64,000 nt of DNA from Streptomyces virginiae (GCF_000720455.1 NZ_JOAK01000004.1:124001-188000); one strand, 5' to 3'. Counted from the stretch's first letter, positions 18,802 to 27,619 are shown. Made by a program: numbers and translations. Notes: generated by a model not told the origin, from the letters alone.

Positions 18802-19934
18802 GCGACATCGTCATCAGCGGACTCGGCCTGGTCACCCCCTTCGGCCGCGGCGTGGAGCCGTACTGGCAGGGCCTCCTCGGCGGACGCTCCGCCCTGGGGC
18901 CGGCCCGGCGCTTCACGGCGCCGCCCTACCGGGGCGAGCCGGTCGGCGAGGTACCGCAGGCGGGACCGGAGCCGGACGGGGGTCCCCGCAAGAGCGCCTA
19001 CGCACGGGCCGCCCTGGAGGAGGCGCTGCACGCGGCGGGCCTCGCCCGGCTCCCGGACGGCGCCGTCGTCCTCCTCGTCGGCCAGGCCGTCCTCCCCCGG
19101 CCCGGCGACGGCCGTGCCCTGCCGACCGCCGACGAGCGGGAGTTCATGGGCCCGGACCCCGCCGAGGTCCTCGGGGTGCGCCCGGACCCGCGCCACGTGC
19201 ACCTCTCGCACGCCTGCGCCTCCGCCGTCTTCGCCGTCGGCTACGCCCGCGAGCTGCTGCGCGCGGGCTCCGCGCCCGTGGCCGCCGTGGTGGGCTCGTC
19301 GGTGCTCAACCGGTACGAGTACGCCAGCATGGACGTCGTCCGGGCCGTCGGCCGCACGGCCGCCCGGCCCTTCGACGTCGAACGGGCGGGCATCTCGCTC
19401 GGTGAGGGCGGTGGCGCCGTCGTCCTGGAGAGCGCCGGTCACGCCCGCGCCCGCGGGGCGGCCGCGGACCTCGTCGTCGCGGGTGCCGCCTGCCGGGTCG
19501 CCGGCGCCAAGTCCGCGGCCTCGGACACCGACCGGATCGCCGCCTGCATGCGCGACGCCCTCGACGACGCCTCGGTGCACGGACTGGACCACGTGCACGC
19601 GCACGCGACCGGGACCGGTCAGGGCGACGCGGCGGAACTGGCCGCCGTCGAGGCCGTCGCCGCGGACTGCGGCGCCCGCGCCCTGCCCGTCAGTTCGCAC
19701 AAGGGCGCCATCGGCCACCTGCTGCACATCTCCGGCGCACCGGCGATCGCCGCGGCCGCCGGGACGCTGCGCAGGGGGATCGTCGCGCCCACGGCGGGCC
19801 TCACCACCCCGGAGCCGACCGACCGGCTGGTGCTGCCCACGGCCCCGATGGAGGTCTCCGGCGCCCGGACGGCAGCCGTGAACAGCTTCGGCTTCGGGGG
19901 CAACAACGCCTCGCTGGTCCTGCTCCGGCGGTGA
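18798..19934 (+). CDS. Beta-ketoacyl synthase (type II, FabF-like)
   Basis: Condensing enzyme of 378 residues that would extend an acyl chain on an acyl carrier protein. The thiolase fold has the nucleophile Cys140 in SHACASA, His269 in HAHATGTGQGD and His307 in SSHKGAIGHLLH, so the Cys-His-His triad is complete. The chain is shorter than FabF (about 410), with a compact middle. It begins with GTG inside the stop of the preceding small gene. It is one of two ketosynthases in the cluster; the other (26189) is more FabF-like. A strong bidirectional terminator follows. Confidence 0.9.
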   Translation: MSDIVISGLGLVTPFGRGVEPYWQGLLGGRSALGPARRFTAPPYRGEPVGEVPQAGPEPDGGPRKSAYARAALEEALHAAGLARLPDGAVVLLVGQAVLPRPGDGRALPTADEREFMGPDPAEVLGVRPDPRHVHLSHACASAVFAVGYARELLRAGSAPVAAVVGSSVLNRYEYASMDVVRAVGRTAARPFDVERAGISLGEGGGAVVLESAGHARARGAAADLVVAGAACRVAGAKSAASDTDRIAACMRDALDDASVHGLDHVHAHATGTGQGDAAELAAVEAVAADCGARALPVSSHKGAIGHLLHISGAPAIAAAAGTLRRGIVAPTAGLTTPEPTDRLVLPTAPMEVSGARTAAVNSFGFGGNNASLVLLRR

Positions 19935-19941
19935 ACCCACA

Positions 19942-19976
19942 GGTCGCTCCGCCCGCGGGGGTCGGGCGGAGCGACC
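19942..19976. terminator. Bidirectional terminator between ketosynthase and acyl ligase genes
   Basis: A 14-bp perfect stem, GGTCGCTCCGCCCG with CGGGCGGAGCGACC around a 7-base loop, lies between two convergent genes 7 bp after the ketosynthase stop. Confidence 0.88.
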
Positions 19977-19997
19977 GGCACCGGGGGTGCGGGCGGA

Positions 19998-21485
19998 TCA
20001 GGCGGCCGCCACACCGACCATCTTGCGCAGGGCCGCCGTGTCGGTCTTGCCGTTGGCGCTCAGCGGAAAGCGGTCGACGACGTGGACGGCGTTGGGCTGT
20101 TCGTACTCCGCCAGATGCGGAGCCATCCGCCGGCGCCACTGGGCCGGTGAGCCGCCGTCGGGGTCGGCCACGACGAAGTGCAGGGCGCAGCCGCGCCGCC
20201 GGTCCTCCACCGCCAGCGCCTTGACCTGCCGCCCGCAGGCCTCGGCCTTGCGCTCCAGGCTCTCCGGGTAGAGCGTGAAGCCCGACCGGTGCACAGCCTG
20301 GTTGCGCCCCACCACGTACAGATGGCCCTCGGCGTCGAGGTGCCCGAGATCTGCGGTCGGGTACCAGGAGTCCTGCGGTACGGGGGCGAGCGTGCCGTCG
20401 TCGAGCAGGTGGCCCTCCATCAGCCCGGGCGAGAGCACCTCGATCTCGCCGAGCTCGCCGGGGGCGGCCGGTTCGCCGTCCGCGCGCACCACCCGTACCC
20501 GGATGCCCGGCAGCGGCCTGCCGCAGCCGGTGGGCACGTCGGGGGTGGCCAGCGCGACGTTCCCGAGTTCGGTGAGTCCGTACCCGTCGAGGAGGGGCCG
20601 GCCCAGGGCGGCGGGGAAGGCCGCCGCGAGCGGCGCGGGCAGCGGCGCGCCGCCGACGCCCCAGACGCGTACGCGGCTCAGCGCGGCGCGCAGCTCGGGG
20701 CGGCGGCGCACGACGCCGAGCAGGGAGTGGTAGGTGGACGGGGCCGCGTCCACGGCCGTGACCCCGTGCCCGGCGGCCTGGGCGAGGGCCACGTCGAGCC
20801 GCTGGTAGGGGGTGACGGCCAGCGTGCAGCGGGCCAGCCACCACAGCAGCACCACGGACAGCCCGTACTGGTGGGAGAAGGGCAGCAGCGGGGCGAGCAC
20901 GTCGTCCGCGCGGTAGCCCATGGCCGCGATGGTGCGCCGGGTGTTGTCGTGGAGCGCGCGGCCGGACTTCACGATTCCCTTGGGCGGGCCGGTCGTTCCC
21001 GAGGACCACAGCACCACGGCGTCGGCGCGGGCGAACCACGCGGTGAGGTCGACGTCCGCGTCGAGCGGGGGGTGGCCCGCCCCGAGGCCGGGATACGCCA
21101 GCACGCTCTCGGCGGGGAAATCGGCGGCGGCCTCTTCACGGGTCAGCAGCCATCGCGCCCGCGCCCGGCGGGCCGCGAAGCGTCCGTCCGCTGCCGACTG
21201 GCGGTGGTCCACCGGCACCAGTGAGGCGTCCAGGTGCATCAGGGCGAGCAGGGCCACGACGTAGTCGACGGAGTTGTCGCCCTTGACCAGGACCCGGTCG
21301 CCCGGTCCGACGCCGCGCCCGCGCAGCTCCCCCGCGGCGGCGAGCACCCGGCCGGTGAGCGCGGCCCCGGTGAGCGTGCCGGCCGCGTCGGCGAGGCCGG
21401 GGGCTGCGGGTGCGCCGGCCGCCCGGCCCGGGGGTGGCGTCCGTACCGTCCCTGCTGTCGGTTCCTCGGTCCTCGTCACGGTCAC
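19998..21485 (-). CDS. AMP-dependent acyl ligase
   Basis: Adenylate-forming enzyme of about 495 residues that activates a carboxylic acid as acyl-AMP and passes it to CoA or a carrier protein. The P-loop is LWSSGTTGPPKG, DGYGLTELGNVAL is motif A5, and YPTADLGHLDAEGHLYVVGR is the hinge. The catalytic Lys lies in LSANGKTDT near the C-terminus. The GTG at 21485 overlaps the agmatinase stop by 4 bp (GTGA), which decides the start; the frame extends to 21539 without support. As the last gene of the ketosynthase-LanKC-precursor-FabI-agmatinase operon, it probably loads the starter acid for the lipid part. Substrate unknown. Confidence 0.9.
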   Translation of the reverse strand: MTVTRTEEPTAGTVRTPPPGRAAGAPAAPGLADAAGTLTGAALTGRVLAAAGELRGRGVGPGDRVLVKGDNSVDYVVALLALMHLDASLVPVDHRQSAADGRFAARRARARWLLTREEAAADFPAESVLAYPGLGAGHPPLDADVDLTAWFARADAVVLWSSGTTGPPKGIVKSGRALHDNTRRTIAAMGYRADDVLAPLLPFSHQYGLSVVLLWWLARCTLAVTPYQRLDVALAQAAGHGVTAVDAAPSTYHSLLGVVRRRPELRAALSRVRVWGVGGAPLPAPLAAAFPAALGRPLLDGYGLTELGNVALATPDVPTGCGRPLPGIRVRVVRADGEPAAPGELGEIEVLSPGLMEGHLLDDGTLAPVPQDSWYPTADLGHLDAEGHLYVVGRNQAVHRSGFTLYPESLERKAEACGRQVKALAVEDRRRGCALHFVVADPDGGSPAQWRRRMAPHLAEYEQPNAVHVVDRFPLSANGKTDTAALRKMVGVAAA

Positions 21486-22510
21486 CGGTGTGCTCCTTCT
21501 CGCGTTTCCCGTTCCAGCAGCGGGGTGCGCGGATCCCACCGCGTGCCCAGGGCCCGGTCGCGGCGCCGCCGGGCGATGCCGGACAGCGCCTCCAGGACGA
21601 CGCGGTTGCCCAGGTAGGCGGTGATGTCGGCGTGGTCGTAGGGGGGCGCCACCTCGACGACCTCGACGCCGACCACGGGAAGCTCGTAGGCGATCCGGCG
21701 CACCGCGTCCAGCAGCTCGCGGGAGGTCAGACCGCCCGGCTCCGGAGTGCCGGTGCCCGGCGCCTGGCCCGGGTCCACCACGTCCACGTCGACCGACAGG
21801 AACACCCCGTCGCAGTCGTCCATGGCGACGGCGAAGGCCTCGGTGAGACAGGCCGGCAGGCCGCGCGAGGTGATCTCGGACATCTCGTACGAGCGCATGC
21901 CCTCACCCGCCATCCAGCGCAGGGTGTCCGGGCCGGGCCAGTAGCCGCGCAGCCCGATCTGGAGGAAGCGGTCGCCGCGCACCGCGCCCGACTCGATGAG
22001 CTGGCGCATCGGCTTGCCGTGGCCGTACAGCGGGCCGTCCTCCACCTCGCCGGTGTCGGCGTGGGCGTCGAAATGGAGCATCGCTATGCGTCCGAAGCCG
22101 TGGTGGCGGGCCAGCCCGCGCATGTCGGGGAGCGCGATCGTGTGGTCGCCGCCGAGCACGACGGGGATCGCCCCGAGCGCGGCCGTCATCCGTACCGCCT
22201 GCTCGATGCTCTTGATGCTCTGCTCGATGTCGCCCGAGTAGCAGGGGACGTCGCCGGCGTCGTACACCTTCAGCTCGGTGAGCGGGTCCACGCCCAGGGC
22301 CAGGCTGCGGCGTGCGCCGTTCTGCGGCAGGTAGCAGGCCTGGCGCATCGCGGACGGGCCGAAGCGGGCGCCGGGCCGGTGCGAGGTGCCGCCGTCGAAG
22401 GGGGCGCCGAGGATGACCACGTCGGCGTCCTCGGGCGGGTCGGACAGGTCGAGCCGCGGGACGCCGAGGAAGGTGATGTCGGGCCCGTGGGCCGATCCCA
22501 GGTGGTGCAC
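21482..22510 (-). CDS. Agmatinase-family ureohydrolase
   Basis: Binuclear manganese enzyme of 342 residues that splits urea from a guanidino compound. All metal ligands are visible: His123 in GGDHTI, Asp148, His150 and Asp152 in HFDAHAD, and Asp241/Asp243 in SVDVDVVDPGQAPGTG. The sequence is closer to agmatinase/guanidinobutyrase than to arginase. In clusters that use arginine-derived starters, such an enzyme turns a guanidino end into a free amine. That is the natural reading here next to an acyl ligase, but the true substrate is not known. The start is a GTG at 22510, one base after the stop of the FabI-like gene. Confidence 0.92.
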   Translation of the reverse strand: MHHLGSAHGPDITFLGVPRLDLSDPPEDADVVILGAPFDGGTSHRPGARFGPSAMRQACYLPQNGARRSLALGVDPLTELKVYDAGDVPCYSGDIEQSIKSIEQAVRMTAALGAIPVVLGGDHTIALPDMRGLARHHGFGRIAMLHFDAHADTGEVEDGPLYGHGKPMRQLIESGAVRGDRFLQIGLRGYWPGPDTLRWMAGEGMRSYEMSEITSRGLPACLTEAFAVAMDDCDGVFLSVDVDVVDPGQAPGTGTPEPGGLTSRELLDAVRRIAYELPVVGVEVVEVAPPYDHADITAYLGNRVVLEALSGIARRRRDRALGTRWDPRTPLLERETREGAHR

Positions 22511-22511
22511 G

Positions 22512-23282
22512 TCAGCTCCCGATCATGTGGTGGCCGCCGTCCGCGTGGACGATCTCCCCCGTGGTGGCGGGCAGCCAGTCCGACAGCAGTGCCAGGCAGG
22601 TACGGGCGACGGGGGTCGCGTCCGCGGAGTCCCAGCCGAGGGGCGCGCGGGCCGCCCACCCGGTCTCGAAGGCCGGTCCGTCGCCGCCGATGCCACGGGC
22701 GGCCAGGGTGCGCAGGGGGCCGGCCGCGACCAGGTTGACCCTGATGTCGTCGGGACCGAGCTCGCGCGCGAGGTAGCGGCTGCACGCCTCCAGCCCCGCC
22801 TTGGCCACGCCCATCCAGTCGTAGCCGGGCCAGGCCCGGGAGGCGTCGAAGTCCACGCCCACGACGGACGCGCCGGGGCGGAGCAGGGGCCGGCAGGCCA
22901 CCGTGAGGGCCTGGAGCGAGTACGTGGAGGTGTGCAGGGCGGCGGAGACCTCGGGCCACCCGGCGCTCATGAAGCCGCCGTCGAGGCATTCGGCCGGGGC
23001 GTGCGCGATCGAGTGGAGCACGCCGTCGACGCCGTCGAGGTGCTCGCCGACGCGGTCCGCGAGCGTGGCCAGCTGGTCGGGTGCGGTGACGTCGAGTTCC
23101 ACGACCGGGGGTTCGTGGGGCAGCCGGCGGGCGAGCCGCCGCACCAGCGAGGTGCGTCCGTACGCGGTGAGGACGATGCGCGCGCCCTCCTGCTGGGCGA
23201 GGCGTGCCACCGCGTAGGCGATCGAACTCTCGGTGATCACGCCGGTGATGACGAGTCTCTTGCCGTCGAGCAGGCCGCTCAT
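22512..23282 (-). CDS. FabI-like enoyl-[acyl-carrier-protein] reductase
   Basis: NADH-dependent reductase of 256 residues that saturates the enoyl-ACP double bond in fatty acid chain growth. It has the atypical short-chain dehydrogenase pattern of FabI/InhA: a nucleotide loop VITGVITESSIAYAVA in place of GxxxGIG, and catalytic Tyr154 and Lys161 with the FabI-type Y-x6-K spacing in YDWMGVAK. The start at ATG 23282 follows GGGAGAG. It lies downstream of the precursor gene beyond a hairpin. Its presence suggests that the acyl chain attached to the peptide is at least partly saturated and made by a dedicated pathway. Confidence 0.92.
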   Translation of the reverse strand: MSGLLDGKRLVITGVITESSIAYAVARLAQQEGARIVLTAYGRTSLVRRLARRLPHEPPVVELDVTAPDQLATLADRVGEHLDGVDGVLHSIAHAPAECLDGGFMSAGWPEVSAALHTSTYSLQALTVACRPLLRPGASVVGVDFDASRAWPGYDWMGVAKAGLEACSRYLARELGPDDIRVNLVAAGPLRTLAARGIGGDGPAFETGWAARAPLGWDSADATPVARTCLALLSDWLPATTGEIVHADGGHHMIGS

Positions 23283-23363
23283 ACGGGTCTCTCCCTCAAG
23301 GTCCTTCGGGGCGCCGGGGTCGGTCCGGCGCACAGAACGCGCGGAGCGCGCGGAAAACGGACG

Positions 23364-23401
23364 AGCTCCGGGGCCCGCCCGGAAGGGCGGGCACCGGAGC
23401 T
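23364..23401 (-). terminator. Attenuator-type hairpin after the precursor gene
   Basis: A long stem, AGCTCCGG paired with CCGGAGCT plus an inner CCCGCCC/GGGCGGG around a GGAA loop, begins 12 bp after the precursor stop codon and precedes the FabI-like gene. It is likely to end most transcripts after the precursor, or protect its 3' end, so that precursor is made in excess over the downstream enzymes. Confidence 0.75.
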
Positions 23402-23412
23402 GCTCAGCTCGT

Positions 23413-23499
23413 TCAGCAGTGGTTGCTGGCGGTGCTGGCGACGCGCGTGGTCTCCTCGGCGGGGACCTCAAGGCCCTGCAGGTCGAGAACGATCGACAT
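23413..23499 (-). CDS. Class III lanthipeptide precursor (28 residues)
   Basis: A very small gene encoding the substrate of the adjacent LanKC enzyme. Residues 1-20 form the leader, starting MSIVLDLQGLEVPAEE. LDLQGLE matches the conserved hydrophobic-LQ-LE motif by which class III synthetases recognise their leaders. The last eight residues are ASTASNHC. Ser22, Ser25 and Cys28 form an S-x-x-S-x-x-C pattern ending exactly at the C-terminus, as needed for a labionin or avionin ring. Thr23 could also be dehydrated. An excellent AGGAGG ribosome site lies eight bases before the ATG at 23499. The position, 65 bp after LanKC and before a hairpin, is typical of precursors. Confidence 0.9.
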   Translation of the reverse strand: MSIVLDLQGLEVPAEETTRVASTASNHC

Positions 23500-23564
23500 G
23501 ATGTTTCCTCCTCTCCGACGTATCGGGGTCAGTGGACGACCGGTCGGCTGATGCCGTCCGGAAC

Positions 23565-26192
23565 TCAGGGGGCGTGGTGGTCCACGCCGGTGGGGTGCCG
23601 GTCCGTGCGCGGCGCCAGGAAGGGCAGGAAGTCCCGCCGTCCGTCGAGCGCCGCGGTGAGGGCCAGCAGGATGCCGGGGCTGCCGGTGGCCAGGTCCATC
23701 GAGAGCCTGCGCAACTGCTCGCCGGGGAAGGCGAGGTGGCCGCGGTAGGACAGCGCGTGCCAGTGCAGTCGCGACAGGTGCCGCGCCACGGCCGTCCCGG
23801 GTGCCGTTCCCGCTGCGCGGCCGCGCAGCGAGGCGAGCGTCGCCAGCAGGCCGGCCCGGCCGCCGAACAGGTGCGGCTCGATGGTGAACTCCGGCTCGGC
23901 GGCCCGCACCAGGAGGGGCAGTGCCTGCTCCAGCCGGGCGTCCCGGTGGTGGGCGAGGACCTGGTCCGCGACCAGTGCGATCCCCGCGCTGCCCACCTCC
24001 AGGTACGGCAGCAGCCGGAACCCGCCGTCCACCTGGAGCGAGCCGTCCTCGGCGACGCCGCACAGGTCGAGGTCGTGGTGGAGCGCCCGGACCGCCAGGT
24101 CGAGGTGGGCCGTGTCCGCCGTGTCCTCGTACAGCCTCAGGAAGAACAGGGCGGGCCCGGACCAGCCGCGCAGCAGCCCGGCCCGGCTGCCACGGCCGGG
24201 GCCGGCCGTGATGCCCGGGGCGGTGCCCTGGGCGATCGCGTCGGCCATCCGGTCGGCCAGGCCCAGGGCGCGGCGGAGGTGGTCGCCTCCGCCCGTGCGG
24301 GCGGCGGCCTCCAGCAGGTCGAGGCCGATGCCCGCGGTGCCCCGCTGCAGGCTCAGGTCGCGCAGCACACCGACGGCCTGCGCGCTGCGGGCCAGCAGCG
24401 CCGCGGCCGCGTCCAGGTGGCCGAACTCCCGCAGGACGTGGGCGACTCCGTGCGCCCCGTCGTAGAGGCCCGGCCGCGACGGCGCTCGCCGTTCGGCGGC
24501 CTTGAGCAGCCACTCCTCGTGCTCGGGGAAGCGCCCCGCGCCCGAGGTGTGCAGCGCCCACAGGACGCCCGCCGCACCGTGGGCGAGGCCCGTCCCGTCG
24601 GTGAGGAACTGCCGTACGTCGCCGGGGAAGAGCCGGTCGTCGCGCTCGGGGGTCGCCGAGAGCAGGACGGCCTCCGCCAGGGACTTGCGTACGGCCGCCC
24701 AGTCGGGCCGCGCCGCGTCGAGGTCCACGCTCAGCGCCTCGCGGAGCACGGGCGGCACCCGGTCGCGCGCCTGCTCACCGGGGGCCAGTTCACGGCGTAC
24801 GGCGTCCAGAGCGCCGGCGGGCAGGGCGAACCGCTTCTCGGCGATGTCCGCCTGGCGCACGCCGCGGCCCGGGTCGAGCTCGTTCAGCCCGGTGAGCGGG
24901 AACAGCAGCCACAGGCGCAGGGCGGCCAGGGCGTGCCGGTCGATGGCGAAGCCGGTGCGTCCGGCTCCGGCGAAACCGGGGTGGCCGAGGCCGAGCCGGT
25001 CCGCCTCCTCGACGGGGACGGCGAGTTCGAAGTCGACCAGCGAGACGCGGTCCTCGTCGTCGATGAGGATGTTCGCCGGGTGCAGGTCGCCGAAGACCAT
25101 GCCGCGGGCGTGCACCTCGGCCACGAGCCGCTCGATGCGGTCGGCCACGGCCTGCGCCCGGTGGGCGTAGGCGGTGAGATCGCCGTCGGTCGGTCCGGCC
25201 TTGGTCAGCGGGTAGTGCCGGGCCAGCCAGCCCTGCAGGGTGTCGCCCTCCAGGTGCTGCACGGCCAGGAAGTGGTGCTCCCACACGACGCGGTGCTCGT
25301 ACAGGGCCGGGATGCCGGGGATGCCGGCGAGGTGCTCCATGGCCCGCCGCTCCCGCGCCAGGCGGGTCACGGCGTCCCTGCCGCGGCCGTCGAGGCCCGC
25401 GTGGGGGCGGCCCTCCTTGAGGACGACCTGGCGTCCTTCGGCGTCCTTCGCCAGGTAGACGCCGCCGCCGTTGGAGAAGTGCAGGGCGCGCTCGACCCGG
25501 TAGGGGAAGTCCGCGGCGGAGCCGCTCGCCTCGCGGGCCGCGAGCTGCTCGGCCAGGAAGGGGGGCAGCTGGATCCACTCGGGCACCTCGAACACGGGCC
25601 GCCGCCGGTCGGGGACCAGGGTGCCGTCGGGGCGTTCGATCGCCGCCACGGCAGAGCCGTCCTCGTCGGTGCACCACCGGGCGACGAAGCCCCCGTAGCG
25701 CACGTGCAGCGGCCCGGCGTTCCAGCGCAGGTCGGTGAGGATGTAGGGGCCCGCCTCGCCGTCGAGGAGGCCGCCCAGGTCTTCCAGGGCGCGGCGCAGC
25801 TGGTGCTCGTCGCTCGGGTAGATCGTCACCAGCTTGCCGCTGGAGGAGCGCGGGGCGTACTTGAGGCTGTGGGTGGTCAGCACGTCGACGCTGCGCAGGA
25901 ACTTGAACGGCAGTCCCTCGCGGGTGCAGTAGTCCCATGCGGCGTCCACGATGCGCCGGGCGTTGTCCGGCAGACCGGAGATGTGGATCTTCCAGCCCTG
26001 CTGCGGCATGACGTGGCCGACCGGCGTGTGCACGATCCACACGTCCATCTCGCGGCGCTCGAAGCCCTCGTGGGCCGGGGCGCCGGTCTGGGCGAACCAG
26101 GAGCTGTCGTCCTCGTTGTGGCGGCCGGCGATGTCGTAGAAGACGCGGCTGGCCTGGCAGTACTCCTCGGGCTGCGGCCTCGTGCTGGTCAT
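23565..26192 (-). CDS. Class III lanthipeptide synthetase (LanKC)
   Basis: A three-domain enzyme of 875 residues that phosphorylates Ser/Thr of the precursor, eliminates phosphate and cyclises onto Cys. The N-terminal lyase domain covers about residues 1-200. The kinase domain (about 220-500) has VVLKEGRP with the ATP Lys, the catalytic loop HARGMVFGDLHPANIL and the metal motif DFELA. The LanC-like cyclase (about 540-875) shows seven G-x-x-G repeats, such as GAAGVLWAL, DGAHGVAHV and GTAGIGLDLL, but no Cys-Cys-His zinc ligands, as expected for class III. The ATG at 26192 overlaps the ketosynthase stop by 4 bp (ATGA), tying peptide maturation to lipid synthesis. Confidence 0.96.
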   Translation of the reverse strand: MTSTRPQPEEYCQASRVFYDIAGRHNEDDSSWFAQTGAPAHEGFERREMDVWIVHTPVGHVMPQQGWKIHISGLPDNARRIVDAAWDYCTREGLPFKFLRSVDVLTTHSLKYAPRSSSGKLVTIYPSDEHQLRRALEDLGGLLDGEAGPYILTDLRWNAGPLHVRYGGFVARWCTDEDGSAVAAIERPDGTLVPDRRRPVFEVPEWIQLPPFLAEQLAAREASGSAADFPYRVERALHFSNGGGVYLAKDAEGRQVVLKEGRPHAGLDGRGRDAVTRLARERRAMEHLAGIPGIPALYEHRVVWEHHFLAVQHLEGDTLQGWLARHYPLTKAGPTDGDLTAYAHRAQAVADRIERLVAEVHARGMVFGDLHPANILIDDEDRVSLVDFELAVPVEEADRLGLGHPGFAGAGRTGFAIDRHALAALRLWLLFPLTGLNELDPGRGVRQADIAEKRFALPAGALDAVRRELAPGEQARDRVPPVLREALSVDLDAARPDWAAVRKSLAEAVLLSATPERDDRLFPGDVRQFLTDGTGLAHGAAGVLWALHTSGAGRFPEHEEWLLKAAERRAPSRPGLYDGAHGVAHVLREFGHLDAAAALLARSAQAVGVLRDLSLQRGTAGIGLDLLEAAARTGGGDHLRRALGLADRMADAIAQGTAPGITAGPGRGSRAGLLRGWSGPALFFLRLYEDTADTAHLDLAVRALHHDLDLCGVAEDGSLQVDGGFRLLPYLEVGSAGIALVADQVLAHHRDARLEQALPLLVRAAEPEFTIEPHLFGGRAGLLATLASLRGRAAGTAPGTAVARHLSRLHWHALSYRGHLAFPGEQLRRLSMDLATGSPGILLALTAALDGRRDFLPFLAPRTDRHPTGVDHHAP

Positions 26193-27508
26193 CGCTCTCC
26201 TCCCTGGTACTCCGGCATCGACGGGGACTGCGAAGGCGGCCCGGAAGGCCCGGACGGGGCCCGGAGCACGAGCACGGCGTTGTGCCCGCCGAATCCGAAC
26301 GAATTGCTGAGCACCGTGCGCACGGCGTGGGGACGCGCGGTGTGCGGCACGTAGTCCAGCTCCGTGTCCTCGGGGTCGTCGCAGTTCACCGTCGGCGGCA
26401 CGATCCCGTCGCGGATCGTGTGGACCGCGGCGATCAGCTCGACCGCACCCGCGGCGCCGATCATGTGACCGGTCATCGACTTGAGCGAGCTGATGGGGAC
26501 GCGCAGGGCGTGGCGCCCGAACACGGCGCGGATCGAGGCGCTCTCGATGCGGTCGTTGAGCTGGGTGCCGGTGCCGTGGGCGGAGATGTGGTCGATCTCC
26601 TCGGGCCGCACCCCCGCGTCGTCCAGGGCATCGGTCATGGCCTGCCGGGCGGCGAGGCCCTCGGGGTGCGGATGGGTCGAGTGGTAGGCGTCGGTGGTCG
26701 CGCCGTAGCCCGCCAGTTCGGCCAGTACGGTGGCGCCGCGGCGGTCGGCGTGCTCGGCGGATTCCAGGACGACGACGCCCGCGCCGGCGCCCATGACGAA
26801 CCCGTCCCGGGCCCGGTCGAAGGGCCGGCTGGCACGGCCGGGTTCGTCGTCACGGCGGGAGAGCGCGCCGGCGTTGGCGGCGGCGGCGAGGTCGAGCGGA
26901 TTGACCGCGTCGTCGGCCCCGCCGGCGATGACGACGTCCGCATAACCGTGGCGGATCATGCGCATCGCGTCACCGATGCAGGTGGCGCCGGTCGCGCAGG
27001 CGGTGGCGGTGGCGCCGGAGGGACCCCGTGCGCCGAGCCGGAAGGCGATCTCGCCCGCCGCGCTGTCCAGCGAACCGCTGGAGGCGAGGTACGGGGTCAT
27101 CCTGCGCCGTCCGTGGTCGCGCAGGTCGTGGATGGCCGACTGCATGAGCTGGCCCGGGCCGTAGCCGGAACCCACCAGGACGGCGGTCCGCACGGCGCGT
27201 TCCCCGTCGATCTCCAGCCCGGCCTGCCGCACCGCCTGGAGGGCGGCGGCGAGGGCGAACTGGGCGTACCGGTCGAGTCGGCGGCCCTGCTTGTTGGGCA
27301 TGTACGGCTTCGGATCGAAGTCCACGACCTCGCCGGCGAACCGGGTCGGAAGGGTGTCGCCGTCGTAGCGGGTGATGGTGCGGATCCCGCTGCGCCCGGC
27401 GGTGGCCGAGGCCCAGAACTCCTCGGTGGTGCAACCGATGGGGGAGACGACGCCGCTGCCGGTGATGACCACGCGGCGTTCCAGGGCACGAGCCCGTGTC
27501 TGCGTCAT
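26189..27508 (-). CDS. Beta-ketoacyl-ACP synthase II (FabF-like)
   Basis: Condensing enzyme of 439 residues, full FabF length. The catalytic Cys171 is in TATACATGA, His311 in SAHGTGTQLND and His348 in SLKSMTGHMIGAAG. NSFGFGGHNAVL closes the domain. It would elongate the acyl chain on the cluster ACP (28795). Its start at ATG 27508 follows GGGAGG, and its stop overlaps the LanKC start, so it heads the operon that makes both the lipid enzymes and the peptide. Pairing with the second ketosynthase (18798) is possible but not shown. Confidence 0.95.
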   Translation of the reverse strand: MTQTRARALERRVVITGSGVVSPIGCTTEEFWASATAGRSGIRTITRYDGDTLPTRFAGEVVDFDPKPYMPNKQGRRLDRYAQFALAAALQAVRQAGLEIDGERAVRTAVLVGSGYGPGQLMQSAIHDLRDHGRRRMTPYLASSGSLDSAAGEIAFRLGARGPSGATATACATGATCIGDAMRMIRHGYADVVIAGGADDAVNPLDLAAAANAGALSRRDDEPGRASRPFDRARDGFVMGAGAGVVVLESAEHADRRGATVLAELAGYGATTDAYHSTHPHPEGLAARQAMTDALDDAGVRPEEIDHISAHGTGTQLNDRIESASIRAVFGRHALRVPISSLKSMTGHMIGAAGAVELIAAVHTIRDGIVPPTVNCDDPEDTELDYVPHTARPHAVRTVLSNSFGFGGHNAVLVLRAPSGPSGPPSQSPSMPEYQGGER

Positions 27509-27607
27509 GTCCGCCTCCCTTCCTGATTGCCGTGAGCGTCAACCACCCTGCGGAGGAGGCCTGTTGGCCGTCCCGTCGGGGCGATGACCAAACATTGACA
27601 CACTCTC

Positions 27608-27619
27608 GACTCAAGAGTC
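27608..27619. promoter_or_regulatory. Palindromic operator GACTCAAGAGTC (site 1)
   Basis: Perfect inverted repeat (GACTC-AA-GAGTC) about 100 bp upstream of the FabF-like gene start and 135 bp upstream of the diiron gene. It is the same core as site 2 at 27728. ATGACT half-sites flank it (27627-27632). Confidence 0.7.

Noticed and set aside
23413..24561. A 382-codon minus-strand frame that ends with the precursor peptide sequence
   Set aside because: The upstream part is a shadow of LanKC in another frame; the true gene begins at the ATG at 23499 with its own strong ribosome site.
23532..26354. A 940-codon plus-strand open frame opposite LanKC
   Set aside because: Antisense artefact of high third-position GC; LanKC on the minus strand has full kinase and cyclase motifs.
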